A stretch of DNA of 64,000 bases from Terriglobia bacterium (GTDB taxonomy: Bacteria; Acidobacteriota; Terriglobia; Terriglobales; Acidobacteriaceae): positions 44,893 through 108,892 of the forward strand of contig JAIQFH010000021.1 in NCBI GenBank assembly GCA_020073385.1, in the 5' to 3' direction. Positions within the stretch are counted from its first letter, which is position 1; every line of letters begins with the position of its first letter. Below are positions 36,785-44,654 of this stretch, in pieces. The notes beneath the pieces are model-generated. The model was not told the origin of the DNA, made no database searches, and was given only the letters and a program-made list of their open reading frames with translations. Made by a program: the position numbers and the translations under genes.

Positions 36785-36953
36785 CGGGCCGGGAAGTTTC
36801 TAACCGAGCAGCGCGCTTGGGCTGATTTGAATTTGGACGCTTTAATTCTGGGGACGTTAAGGGGACGATAACAAATGCTCTTCGGTATCATTTTGTACCA
36901 AACGACGTCCGCCGACACCGTTTGATATCAATTAGTTACATCTCGTTGTTGCC
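36785..36953. repeat. Right-end region of the island
   Basis: No gene is seen. GGGGACGTTAA and GGGGACGATAA occur in tandem at about 36852-36873, where integrase arm-type sites could be expected. The sequence ends at the junction core TGCCCTGTCAC (36950-36960). Confidence 0.35.
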
Positions 36954-36960
36954 CTGTCAC

Positions 36961-36998
36961 GGCAGAGGCCGCGGGTTCGAGTCCCGTCGTCCCCGCCA
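36961..36998 (+). tRNA. tRNA-Asp(GUC), 3' half only (gene disrupted)
   Basis: GGCAG (36961-36965) is the 3' anticodon-stem strand, followed by the variable loop, T arm (GCGGG-TTCGAGT-CCCGT), acceptor strand CGTCCCC (36988-36994), G and encoded CCA. Upstream, only the loop CTGTCAC (36954-36960) is tRNA-like; the stem before it (TTGCC) is not a full match and the D arm is missing. It pairs perfectly with the 5' half at 5819-5857. A small inverted repeat, CCATTC-TTTT-GAATGG, follows at 36996-37011. Confidence 0.9.
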
Positions 36999-37131
36999 TT
37001 CTTTTGAATGGTTTACAAAGACCCCTCAAAAACATTCTGGGTCCGTTTGGGTCCAATAAGCACTTTGGACCTGTCGGACATATCATTGCCCTTGTCCGCA
37101 CTGTTGGGTTGAACGGGCGGTCGCTGAGAAG

Positions 37132-38424
37132 TTAGTGGACCAGAGTTGACTTGCTTGCCGACAGCACGCCTCCTGGGAGAATCGCGTCCACCAGCTTTCC
37201 CTGTGCCAGCCGTTTGCTCGTTGTCGTCGCCTGAAGATACTTGTTGGTCACATGCAGATTGGCGTGGCGCAAGTAGTCCCGGATCATGAGTTGGTGTTCG
37301 CCCATCTCTGCGAGCATGGTTCCCACCGTGTGCCGGAATGTGTGCCAGCCCACACCCTTGATACCGATCTTCTTGAACGCCGGTTGGATCTTCTTCTTCA
37401 ACACCGAAGCCAAGTCGAGTGGTTTGCTGCCCTTGAGCCTTTCGGACGGGAAGACGAAGTGGGTCGGCTGGTTGTAGAGACTTTGTGATCTCCATTCCAG
37501 CAGAGCGTGCTTCAGACTCGCGTGCATAGGCAACAACTTCGCTGATGCTTCGGTTTTGGTGCTCTTCAGGTGTCCGCCGCGTCGCCAGTAATACGAATGT
37601 TGGACACTGAAGTTCATGTTGTTGAAGTCGCAGTCTAACCAGCGCAGTGCCCCAAGCTCGCCTTGACGTATTCCTAAAGCACCGTCGACAAACACAAGAA
37701 GCTGGTCTCGAAACTCCAATTGCGCCAGCCCCAGCTTGACCTCTTCTGGTGACAACACGAGGGGAGCTCTCAGGCGCTTCGCACTGACGCGGACACCAGT
37801 GCTCGGACCCCTCTTTCCCCCTGTTCCAACCGGTATGCCTGAGGAAATTGGATTGTGGCCGCAAAACTCCCAGCGCACGGCGTGTGAGAACACGGCCGAC
37901 ATGACGCACTTTAGCTTGGCTTTGGTCCCATCCGTCACTTCCGTCGCTCGTAGCCAACGTTCCACTTCGATAGTTTTGATCTCTTCTAAGAGGAGATTCC
38001 CCCATCGAGGAAGAATCCAATTGCTGGCATAAATCAGATAAGCGTCTTGCGTGGATATCGCTTTGAGAGGCAGTTCCTCCCGACAATAGTGTTCCCAAAG
38101 CGTGTTCAGGGTTGTTTTTTGGAGGTTCTTGCGTGTTGAGTGATTGTTGATTGTTAAGCGAAGAGCATCCGCCGCCGCGCATGCTGCTGATTCGTTCGGA
38201 TATCGTTCCAAATCTCCCAACTGCACCTTGCGACGTTTTGGTTTTCCCGTGATGTCGTTTTCCCACCATCGGTACACCCATACTGCAAAGCCCCTCTTTC
38301 GCTTTTCTAGTGTGAGACTTCCTTGTTGGTAGCGGGTCCGTCTAAACAAAGTTCCTCCTCTGTTTAAACGGTACTGACAGCCTCGTCCAGAATAGTGCAG
38401 TGCTGTCGAATGGTCGAGAGACAT
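37132..38424 (-). CDS. Tyrosine-type site-specific integrase
   Basis: The 430-residue protein has an N-terminal SAM-like/core-binding domain (~95-195) and a catalytic domain with the R-K-H-R-H-Y set: Arg in GIRQGELGALRW, Lys in KSTKTEAS, H-x-x-R in WHTFRHTVG, His in LRHANLHV and Tyr in TNKYLQ. It cuts and rejoins DNA at the attachment core, probably the tRNA-Asp anticodon loop. It reads toward the tRNA 3' half, with repeated GGGTCC-type words between. A xis-like gene lies 20 bases upstream in the same transcript. Confidence 0.92.
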   Translation of the reverse strand: MSLDHSTALHYSGRGCQYRLNRGGTLFRRTRYQQGSLTLEKRKRGFAVWVYRWWENDITGKPKRRKVQLGDLERYPNESAACAAADALRLTINNHSTRKNLQKTTLNTLWEHYCREELPLKAISTQDAYLIYASNWILPRWGNLLLEEIKTIEVERWLRATEVTDGTKAKLKCVMSAVFSHAVRWEFCGHNPISSGIPVGTGGKRGPSTGVRVSAKRLRAPLVLSPEEVKLGLAQLEFRDQLLVFVDGALGIRQGELGALRWLDCDFNNMNFSVQHSYYWRRGGHLKSTKTEASAKLLPMHASLKHALLEWRSQSLYNQPTHFVFPSERLKGSKPLDLASVLKKKIQPAFKKIGIKGVGWHTFRHTVGTMLAEMGEHQLMIRDYLRHANLHVTNKYLQATTTSKRLAQGKLVDAILPGGVLSASKSTLVH

Positions 38425-38444
38425 TTATCAGCACGCTCAACTCC

Positions 38445-38693
38445 TTAACTGGCGATCTGATCGAGCCACTCGTTAAGGGCTGAAGCTCGAAACCTCCACA
38501 GCCTACCGACCTGAACGCCAGGAATGACTCCGCGGCGTGCTTTGTCACGTAGGGTCTTCGGGTGAATCCTCAAAAACTTAGCTGCTTCGGAAACATCCCA
38601 CAATTGCTCAACTGTTTCCGTTGGATCTCGTGGAGTTCGCTTGCCGTTGTCGGACTTGACTTCCAGGACTCGTAGACCGGTGTGGGTTTGCAT
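38445..38693 (-). CDS. Excisionase-like DNA-binding protein
   Basis: The 82-residue protein has a MerR/Xis-type winged helix: LWDVSEAAKFLRIHPKTLRDKARRGVIPGVQVGRLWRF. Such proteins bend DNA at attachment sites and favour excision. ATG 38693 follows GGAGG by 5 bases. Position directly upstream of int supports the role. Confidence 0.85.
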   Translation of the reverse strand: MQTHTGLRVLEVKSDNGKRTPRDPTETVEQLWDVSEAAKFLRIHPKTLRDKARRGVIPGVQVGRLWRFRASALNEWLDQIAS

Positions 38694-38908
38694 TGGGACC
38701 TCCGCGCCACTTCTTTGTTCGGGGCTGGTTGCGGCGCTCTGCCACGCTGTTTATCAATTTGAGTCCTCCTTGGCATGCTGTCCAATAAGTTTTCGACTGG
38801 TTGATATTAGCGGTGGTTATAAAGACACGATGTTTGCTCGATACCGATCGCGAACCAAAGTAGATCGGAAAATGTTTTCTCAGTGGCGACAACGGCGTAA
38901 TCCGAGAG

Positions 38909-39853
38909 TTAGGCCGGGAGTGGCAAATCCATCTGCTTTGGCCTGAGCGGGCGTTCGAGACGCTGGTGGAGGAATGAGCGCGCGAACTCATTCACCACAC
39001 GTGAGTTGTCATCTGCTCTCATTACCAAGCAAGTTTCGAACCACAGTGAAGCATCAGAGAGTTCCTTTACTACAACACCATCAACCCGGAGATCCAGAGG
39101 CATTGGTTTCGCAAGAATGGCGACGCCCACGTGTTCGGACACGAGGTGCACCGCTTGTTGCGCAGTGAAAACGTCGTGAGCTTCCTTGAAAAGGATCGCT
39201 TCAGACTGTGCTCTCTCAACGATCGCTTCATGGATAATCGGATGAACCTGTCTCGCGAATAGAATCCAGTCGTCATCTGCTAGATCTCGGAGAGCTAATC
39301 GTTCCTTTTCTGCGGTACGGTGTGTCTCAGGAAGTACAGCGTAGAGTGGTGCCCGAACAAATGGTACTGCTGTAATCCGAGCGTCTTTTGGCGGTGCGGT
39401 TACGAGAGCAAGATTCAATTCGCCCGCTAAGACGTTGCGAACCAAGTCCATCGCAAATCGAGTCGCTAGACGAATTCTGAGGTTGGGGTATAAGGGTAGT
39501 TGTATTGCCAGAACGCCTGAAATCCATGCCTGATCCACGTAGGGTGAATGGCCCACGACTAGCATGTTGTCAGCCGCTTCATCGGCAGCACGCGCCCGTT
39601 GGATTGCACGCTCCGCGTGGCAGAGTGCAGACTTGGCTTCCTCGACGAAGATACGCCCGGCGTCAGTGAGCTGCATTGTCTGGCCTCTCCCGCGAATGAA
39701 AAGGCGAAGCCGGTTCTCCTTTTCGATCTCGTTGATTTGGAGAGTTAGTGCTGGCTGCGTGATGTGCAATCTGTAAGCCGCACGAGTGAAGTTCATTTCT
39801 TCGGCCAAAACGACTACGGCATGGAGATGACGCACTTCGATGTTGGGGAACAC
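38909..39853 (-). CDS. LysR-type transcriptional regulator
   Basis: The 314-residue protein has the LysR HTH (FTRAAYRLHITQPALTLQINEIEKE, residues ~22-48) and a substrate-binding domain. GTG 39853 follows GAGGGGG. An inverted repeat overlaps its start region, suggesting autoregulation. The divergent gene is a sigma-like factor ~250 bases away. The coinducer is unknown. Confidence 0.9.
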   Translation of the reverse strand: MFPNIEVRHLHAVVVLAEEMNFTRAAYRLHITQPALTLQINEIEKENRLRLFIRGRGQTMQLTDAGRIFVEEAKSALCHAERAIQRARAADEAADNMLVVGHSPYVDQAWISGVLAIQLPLYPNLRIRLATRFAMDLVRNVLAGELNLALVTAPPKDARITAVPFVRAPLYAVLPETHRTAEKERLALRDLADDDWILFARQVHPIIHEAIVERAQSEAILFKEAHDVFTAQQAVHLVSEHVGVAILAKPMPLDLRVDGVVVKELSDASLWFETCLVMRADDNSRVVNEFARSFLHQRLERPLRPKQMDLPLPA

Positions 39854-39874
39854 AACTCAAACCCCCTCGAGTTG
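39853..39874. promoter_or_regulatory. Inverted repeat over the LysR gene start
   Basis: CAACTC (39853-39858) and GAGTTG (39869-39874) are perfect inverted arms spaced by 10 bases, covering the GTG and ribosome binding site of the LysR gene. The spacing suits a LysR-type site, but the T-N11-A form is not strict. Confidence 0.35.
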
Positions 39875-40104
39875 CAGCGCAGGTTCACCCTGGGCGCGAC
39901 ATTTGTACTACATCAGTGAAGGAGCCCGCGATTTGAAAAAAGTATTAAAAGAAACTTCTAGATGACTATCGTGTTCCAAGACAGTAAAGGGCTTGGGGTT
40001 AGCCGTTCGTCCGCCATTTCAGTTGCCTTGACATCTGTGCATTTTCGATGGCACGCTTTCAATACTCTGGCCATCAAATCAGTAGTGGGGTTGAGGCCTC
40101 CCCG

Positions 40105-40713
40105 ATGTCTGCCAGCCGCGAGTTGAGCCCAGATTGGGTCCTGTCGTCGTTTATTCATTCCAGCGGAAATTCTCGCGACGAAATCATTGAATTAGCAGAT
40201 GCTGCTAGGCGCCTTTGGCCCGGCGTCCAAGCACATGCACGCAAGGAGCAACCGGGAAAGAGCTTTGACGAGGCAATCGCCTTGGCGACGGAGGTCTGGG
40301 AGGGAGTGTTGCAGTCAGTGGCGAAAACGCTCCAGCGTTCGAATGGGAAGCGTGCGCAAATTGAGAGCTTGGATGCCTATCTCTTCGGAGTCTTCCACCA
40401 CCGTTTCAACCGGGCTCTCAAAAAGGATCGCCTAAGACGGGAAATACTGCGGAGTCTGCCTTCCAACGGTGACTTCGGCCCACTGAGGCAGGCGCACCAT
40501 TCAGAGGTATACCGAGTCCTTGACCAGTCGCTTCAGGTTCAAGAAGCCGTGGGAAGGATGGATGAGTGGACCCGCAAGGTCTGGGCTGCCCGGCAGTACG
40601 GATACTCCTGGCGGGAAATTGCAGAGCATTTCAACCTGACTGAACCGCAGGCCAAGCTTCGGTTTCGCTACGCAATTGGGAAGCTGCGCGCCTTCTTCGG
40701 TCGGGGCAGATGA
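40105..40713 (+). CDS. Sigma-70-like (region 2/4) transcription factor
   Basis: The 202-residue protein resembles a divergent ECF sigma: a helical N-terminal half (SLDAYLFGVFHHRFNRALKKDRLRRE recalls region 2.4) and a C-terminal HTH (WAARQYGYSWREIAEHFNLTEPQAKLRFRYAIGKL) like region 4. It is followed by a membrane protein with a zinc-finger-like N-terminus, the usual sigma/anti-sigma order. ATG 40105 follows GAGG. Confidence 0.7.
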   Translation: MSASRELSPDWVLSSFIHSSGNSRDEIIELADAARRLWPGVQAHARKEQPGKSFDEAIALATEVWEGVLQSVAKTLQRSNGKRAQIESLDAYLFGVFHHRFNRALKKDRLRREILRSLPSNGDFGPLRQAHHSEVYRVLDQSLQVQEAVGRMDEWTRKVWAARQYGYSWREIAEHFNLTEPQAKLRFRYAIGKLRAFFGRGR

Positions 40714-40770
40714 TGGTTTGGGTGTCGAGCAGTAGCTTGAACAAATTCCTCGCGGTAAACTGACCTGTCT

Positions 40771-41472
40771 TTGCGAAGTGACTTCACTAGAGAGCAGGAC
40801 GTTCTGACCGACGAGCAAGAATTCAACCAAGAGGAAAAGCGGATATTGGATCTGCTTGCTCGGGGTCTATCCCGAGAATTCCCGAACCCGCAACGCGTTG
40901 GGTGCCCCGGTCCGGCAATCCTCAGCAACATCGCACTTCACAGACTGCCATTGTCAGAAGCTGATCCTTGGTTAGATCATCTCGCCTCTTGCAGTCCATG
41001 CTTTCAGGAATTCAGCGAAATTCGGAAGCAAAAGGCAGGTCAGCGGAAGCGGACACAGATGTGGCTGGCTGCGGCTGCAATGGTCCTACTTGCTGTCGGA
41101 GGGTGGTTGTGGGTACGGAGTCGCCCATCGGGGCAAACCGCGGCGGTCGTGGTTCTCGATCTGCGGGGCCGCGCTACGGTGCGAGGAGATAGCACGCCTC
41201 AGACTAGTCAGCCGCTATTAGACGTTCCTCGTAACGCAAGGAGTCTGGACCTGGAATTGCCAATCGGAAGCAACGATGGGGCGTACGATGTCGCGCTGCT
41301 CAATCTGAGCGGCGCTGAACTTTTCCGCACGAGTGCCGCGGCCAAACTTGAGGATCACATCATGGTGCTGAGAGCTGACGTCGACCTCGGCGGCATCACT
41401 CCGGGTTCCTATTTCCTCGCCGTCCGACAGCCAGGCCTTGAGTGGACGCGGTTTCCCGTCCGATTGTTCTGA
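40771..41472 (+). CDS. Membrane anti-sigma-like protein
   Basis: The 233-residue protein has a cytosolic N-terminus with HLASCSPCFQEF, the HxxxCxxC motif of anti-sigma zinc-finger domains (~80), one transmembrane helix (MWLAAAAMVLLAVGGWLWV, ~97-115) and a periplasmic domain. It probably holds the preceding sigma-like factor. The start is uncertain: TTG 40771 has no clear ribosome binding site. Confidence 0.7.
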   Translation: MRSDFTREQDVLTDEQEFNQEEKRILDLLARGLSREFPNPQRVGCPGPAILSNIALHRLPLSEADPWLDHLASCSPCFQEFSEIRKQKAGQRKRTQMWLAAAAMVLLAVGGWLWVRSRPSGQTAAVVVLDLRGRATVRGDSTPQTSQPLLDVPRNARSLDLELPIGSNDGAYDVALLNLSGAELFRTSAAAKLEDHIMVLRADVDLGGITPGSYFLAVRQPGLEWTRFPVRLF

Positions 41473-41482
41473 ACGCGATCCC

Positions 41483-41821
41483 ATGAAGAAGAAACAAAAG
41501 CCGGCAAGAAAGAGTCGTCCCGCAGTAAAGCCGAAAGTCCAGAACGAACGGCTCAAGGGTTGGACTGAAATCGCCAGCTTTCTCAGTCAGCCGGTTGCGG
41601 TGGCGCAACGATGGGCGAGATCAGGCATGCCCGTGGCGCGAGAAGGCAGGTTCATGTATGCCTCTCGGGAGGAATTGAGTAGATACCTTGGCCGCGAAGC
41701 TGGACTGGATGTGCCTGTTCACATCGCGACGGAGAACATGGATCTCTCTGCTGATCTAAAACGTGCTCTCGCGCACGCCCGCGCTGGCAAACAGGACCTG
41801 AAAAAAAAAGCTAAGCGATGA
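41483..41821 (+). CDS. HTH (MerR/excisionase-like) protein
   Basis: The 112-residue basic protein has a winged-helix-like central part (LKGWTEIASFLSQPVAVAQRWARSGMPVAREGRFMYASREELSRYLG split across strands) as in excisionase-family DNA-binding domains, flanked by Lys-rich tails. ATG 41483 lies 11 bases after the anti-sigma stop, suggesting cotranscription. The target is unknown. Confidence 0.65.
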   Translation: MKKKQKPARKSRPAVKPKVQNERLKGWTEIASFLSQPVAVAQRWARSGMPVAREGRFMYASREELSRYLGREAGLDVPVHIATENMDLSADLKRALAHARAGKQDLKKKAKR

Positions 41822-41891
41822 GAACGGTGGTCTTTTTTCGCCATATAATAGCCGTAATTGTAGGCCGCTCTTCGTCCCCGGAGGTTCTGCT

Positions 41892-42089
41892 ATGCGGATT
41901 CTCGTTCCCTGGAAACCAGTCGTTCTCGTGTGGGGATTGCTGAGTGGGATGATCCTGGTTAGCTTTGTTGCATCTTCTCTGTTGGCGGGAAAGGACCCGT
42001 TCGCGCCGCGTGCAAAGAAAACGGGCGTTACACAAACGGCGCAGCAACCCAGCCAATCGCACAAAGCGGCTCAGACTCCGAGTCGATAA
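41892..42089 (+). CDS. Small membrane-anchored peptide
   Basis: The 65-residue product has an N-terminal hydrophobic helix (PVVLVWGLLSGMILVSFVASSLLAG) and a polar Gln/Ser-rich tail. ATG 41892 follows GGAGG by 7 bases. No family recognised; it ends the sigma/anti-sigma cluster. Confidence 0.6.
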   Translation: MRILVPWKPVVLVWGLLSGMILVSFVASSLLAGKDPFAPRAKKTGVTQTAQQPSQSHKAAQTPSR

Positions 42090-42136
42090 GACCTCGACGA
42101 TCTCTCGCTGCTGATTCGTTCACCTATCGTTTCCGA

Positions 42137-42457
42137 TCACGTCCGCGCGTGGTTTACCTTGCCTAATATCTTCTCCAGCTTTTGCTTCAGGATGACCTCT
42201 GCCGGAGAGCGTCCTTGGCGTCCCAGCCATGATACAAAATCCTTTATTTTGACTTCGTGCTTTACGGGTGGCTGTTGGACAAGAACGATCACTGTTGCGA
42301 ATCCCTGACCGATCTCTCCTACCCAGTTGTCCTGCTGCAACGCGGCGAGAGCCGTGGCGATCGCTTCGTAGAGTGTCTCCGCAGTGACCTCTATGGAGTG
42401 CTCAACGTCCTGAATATCCTTCACCGCAACTGTGCACGTTCGGAGAACCACGTGCAA
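42137..42457 (-). CDS. Small conserved-looking hypothetical protein
   Basis: The 106-residue alpha/beta protein reads HVVLRTCTVAVKDIQDVEHS at its start, then an Ala-rich helix (LYEAIATALAALQQ) and a basic C-terminal helix (FVSWLGRQGRSPAEVILKQKLEKIL). I recall relatives in acidobacterial accessory regions but no function. The start is a TTG at 42457 or GTG at 42451; no good ribosome binding site is present. Confidence 0.55.
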   Translation of the reverse strand: MHVVLRTCTVAVKDIQDVEHSIEVTAETLYEAIATALAALQQDNWVGEIGQGFATVIVLVQQPPVKHEVKIKDFVSWLGRQGRSPAEVILKQKLEKILGKVNHART

Positions 42458-42794
42458 AAGCGTAGCAGATTCGCCTTTTCTTCGCCACTATGAGCCGTGT
42501 CTTTGCCGTGGGGGTTGGGTTGCATGTCATCCAAGTGCACGAGAACTGAAGTTCGAAATATCCCGTTCCAGAGACCCGACTTGTCGGCTCGTGGGAGAGT
42601 ACACGAGAAGACACAGAGGTCCGTGTGGTGTAGCAGTGGGAAAGGGGAAAAAGCTGCCGTATCAGTAGTGCTGGGCAAGCGATTGCGGTTGCAGCCATAC
42701 GGCCAGAGATATGAATTCGTTTCCGTCGCTGCAACATGCGAACTACACTGCAAGGTATGAACTCACGCATGATCTTCAGTGCTTGCGACGAACG
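42458..42794. other. Intergenic region upstream of the DndC-like gene
   Basis: About 340 bases without a supported gene. Presumably it carries the promoter of the DndC-like/membrane-protein pair. No clear repeat or hairpin was seen. Confidence 0.35.
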
Positions 42795-43874
42795 ATGAAT
42801 AACGAGCGGATTTCAAGCAGACAGATGTTGCAGTGCTTGCGGCGGCTCCCCAATAGCTTACAGCTGGGCGTCACGATGGCGCGAATCATGGGAGCGTACA
42901 AAAGGGATCGCGAGCCTTGGATCGTCGGTTATAGCGGTGGGAAAGACTCAACAGCAGTAGTTAAGCTGCTATTCCAAACCCTGCTTCGCGTCCGGGGCGA
43001 TCGAAAGCCGGTGACAATAATCTATTGCGATACCGGCGTTGAGATACCCTTAGCCTCGTCGTTGGCCCGAAGGGCACTCAGGGGCCTGGAACGCGAAGCT
43101 AAAGTCTTCGATTTGCCGATTCGCACGCGCATTCTCTCGCCCCCTGTATACGAGCGTTTCTTCGTCAAGGTCATTGGCCGCGGGTATCCGCCCCCTACAG
43201 ACAAATTCCGTTGGTGTACCGACAGACTGCGAATTGACCCTGTTTCAAGATTCCTCGAAGCAGAGCAGATGGAATCAGCGACCGTCGTACTGGGCGTAAG
43301 AGAGTCTGAAAGTGCCACGAGACAATTGACGCTCATACAGAATCGGACCGACGACCGTTTCTGGAACAAGCAGAGGGGAGCTCTTAACAGACGCCTTTTC
43401 ATGCCGATACTGGACTACTCCATCCAGGACGTCTGGCAAGTTAATCTTCTTATCGACCGTCCTCGGTCACTAAGGGCGAAAGAGGTCGCCAATCTGTACG
43501 CCGACGCGGCGGCAGAATGCCCAACTGTGCGCGATATCAAAGGTGCCCCATGCGGCAAGGCCAGGTTTGGCTGTTGGACATGCACTGTAGCGAAGCACGG
43601 TGTAACTTTGCGCAATCTGATATCTCATGGCGAACACCGCTTGGAGCCGCTCCTTCGGTATCGGCTTTGGCTCGAAAAAGAGCGCAATGATCCTCGAAAT
43701 CGTTGGCCTACGAGGAGAAATGGGGCGCCTGGCTTCGGCCCAATGACTCTGGAGTGGCGACGGGTCGCTCTTCATAAATTGCTCAAGTCCCAAGAACAAT
43801 CAGGATTGAACTTGATCAGTGCGGAAGAAGTTTCCGAGATCCACAAAGAATGGAAGGCCGATGACAAAAAGTGA
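42795..43874 (+). CDS. DndC-like PP-loop (PAPS reductase family) protein
   Basis: The 359-residue protein has the PP-loop YSGGKDS (46-52) and the DndC-type signatures FRWCTDRLRIDP (C141), VVLGVRESESATR and ARFGCWTCTVAKHG. C242, C253, C260 and C263 could hold an iron-sulfur cluster. DndC activates the DNA backbone for phosphorothioation together with DndA/B/D/E; none of these genes is nearby, and the protein is shorter than typical DndC (~500 residues). Other relatives include PAPS reductase-like proteins in BREX type 4. It overlaps the following membrane-protein gene by 14 bases. ATG 42795 is chosen by domain fit; the frame extends to 42711. Confidence 0.8.
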   Translation: MNNERISSRQMLQCLRRLPNSLQLGVTMARIMGAYKRDREPWIVGYSGGKDSTAVVKLLFQTLLRVRGDRKPVTIIYCDTGVEIPLASSLARRALRGLEREAKVFDLPIRTRILSPPVYERFFVKVIGRGYPPPTDKFRWCTDRLRIDPVSRFLEAEQMESATVVLGVRESESATRQLTLIQNRTDDRFWNKQRGALNRRLFMPILDYSIQDVWQVNLLIDRPRSLRAKEVANLYADAAAECPTVRDIKGAPCGKARFGCWTCTVAKHGVTLRNLISHGEHRLEPLLRYRLWLEKERNDPRNRWPTRRNGAPGFGPMTLEWRRVALHKLLKSQEQSGLNLISAEEVSEIHKEWKADDKK

Positions 43875-44550
43875 CCTATTCACATGGAGAAAGAGGGCGC
43901 CGGTGTTCATTTTCGGAGTTTGCCTCTTGCCATGGGTCGTTCTGAACGCGAAGAACCTCGACGAGGCGAAGCTCCTTAGCGAATTAGTGTTGCCAGTCAT
44001 CGCAGTGATTGCGGGATTCTTCTACGTTGGACTTGACATCAGCAGGTCGCGATGGAAAAGCGAGCAGGAGGCACACGTCGGAAAGCAAATCCGCGAAGCT
44101 TTAATCGATATGGTGCCCAAGGACCTCGGAGTAACCGAGAGCGAGAAGAAAGCCCTTGCTGAGCGCGAAGTTTTCAGGGATCTGACAGGGGTTTTTTGGG
44201 AGGCCGTCGATGGCAATCAGTCATTGCGATCACTCAAGGAGCATTTCTTTTCCAACGGGATTGTTTATTCAATCTCGATTGACGTGTACCTAATTTGTGG
44301 TTTCTTTGCTTTCTTGTACGCTGTCGCTTCCTTACTGACGAGAAGGCCGGAGTTTGCATACGTCGCAATACTGTGTGTCAGCGTCGCATTGTTATCTCGA
44401 TTCTGGGTCACTCCCACTAAAAGAAAGCGTCACCTGGAACTCTCGGCTGAGCAACTCGAACTTCTACGAAGGGAGCAATCAGACTTCGTGTCGAGGCGCT
44501 TCCGAGACATTATTATCGGTTGGCGCTGCAAGGGCGGCGGGAATAGCTGA
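43861..44550 (+). CDS. Membrane protein coupled to the DndC-like gene
   Basis: The 229-residue protein has two N-terminal hydrophobic helices (APVFIFGVCLLPWVVL; ELVLPVIAVIAGFFYVGL), a ~85-residue cytosolic segment rich in charged residues, two more helices (VYLICGFFAFLYAVASLL; FAYVAILCVSVALL) and a charged tail. ATG 43861, after GGAAGG, lies inside the end of the DndC-like gene, so the two are translated together. No family recognised; as the only partner it may be a membrane effector or sensor. Confidence 0.75.
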   Translation: MTKSDLFTWRKRAPVFIFGVCLLPWVVLNAKNLDEAKLLSELVLPVIAVIAGFFYVGLDISRSRWKSEQEAHVGKQIREALIDMVPKDLGVTESEKKALAEREVFRDLTGVFWEAVDGNQSLRSLKEHFFSNGIVYSISIDVYLICGFFAFLYAVASLLTRRPEFAYVAILCVSVALLSRFWVTPTKRKRHLELSAEQLELLRREQSDFVSRRFRDIIIGWRCKGGGNS

Positions 44551-44654
44551 TACCGCTAAGAACGGAAGCTAGTCGACGAACGGACATCCTCGAAGGAAAT
44601 GTATATCTAGTTCAGGAGCTCGGCGGCATTCCGGCAGGCCTGCTGCCTTCGCGA

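Larger units (their letters stand above)
5851..36960. mobile_element. About 31-kb island inserted in the anticodon loop of tRNA-Asp
   Basis: The two halves of tRNA-Asp flank this segment, and the same 11 bases, TGCCCTGTCAC, occur at both junctions (5847-5857 and 36950-36960). This fits site-specific insertion by a tyrosine recombinase that cuts in the anticodon loop. I found no integrase, transposase or conjugation gene inside. The nearest integrase lies just outside the right junction (37132-38424), so the element may have been mobilised in trans, like a cis-mobilisable element. The cargo is stress, signalling and glycogen metabolism. Confidence 0.75.

Noticed and set aside
5819..36998. Trans-spliced split tRNA
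   Set aside because: Known only from some archaea; the direct repeat at both junctions and the adjacent integrase explain the split by insertion.
37013..38281. Long second reading frame over the integrase gene
   Set aside because: It is a frame shadow of the integrase: Arg/Gly/Thr-rich, no domain, while the other frame has all catalytic residues.
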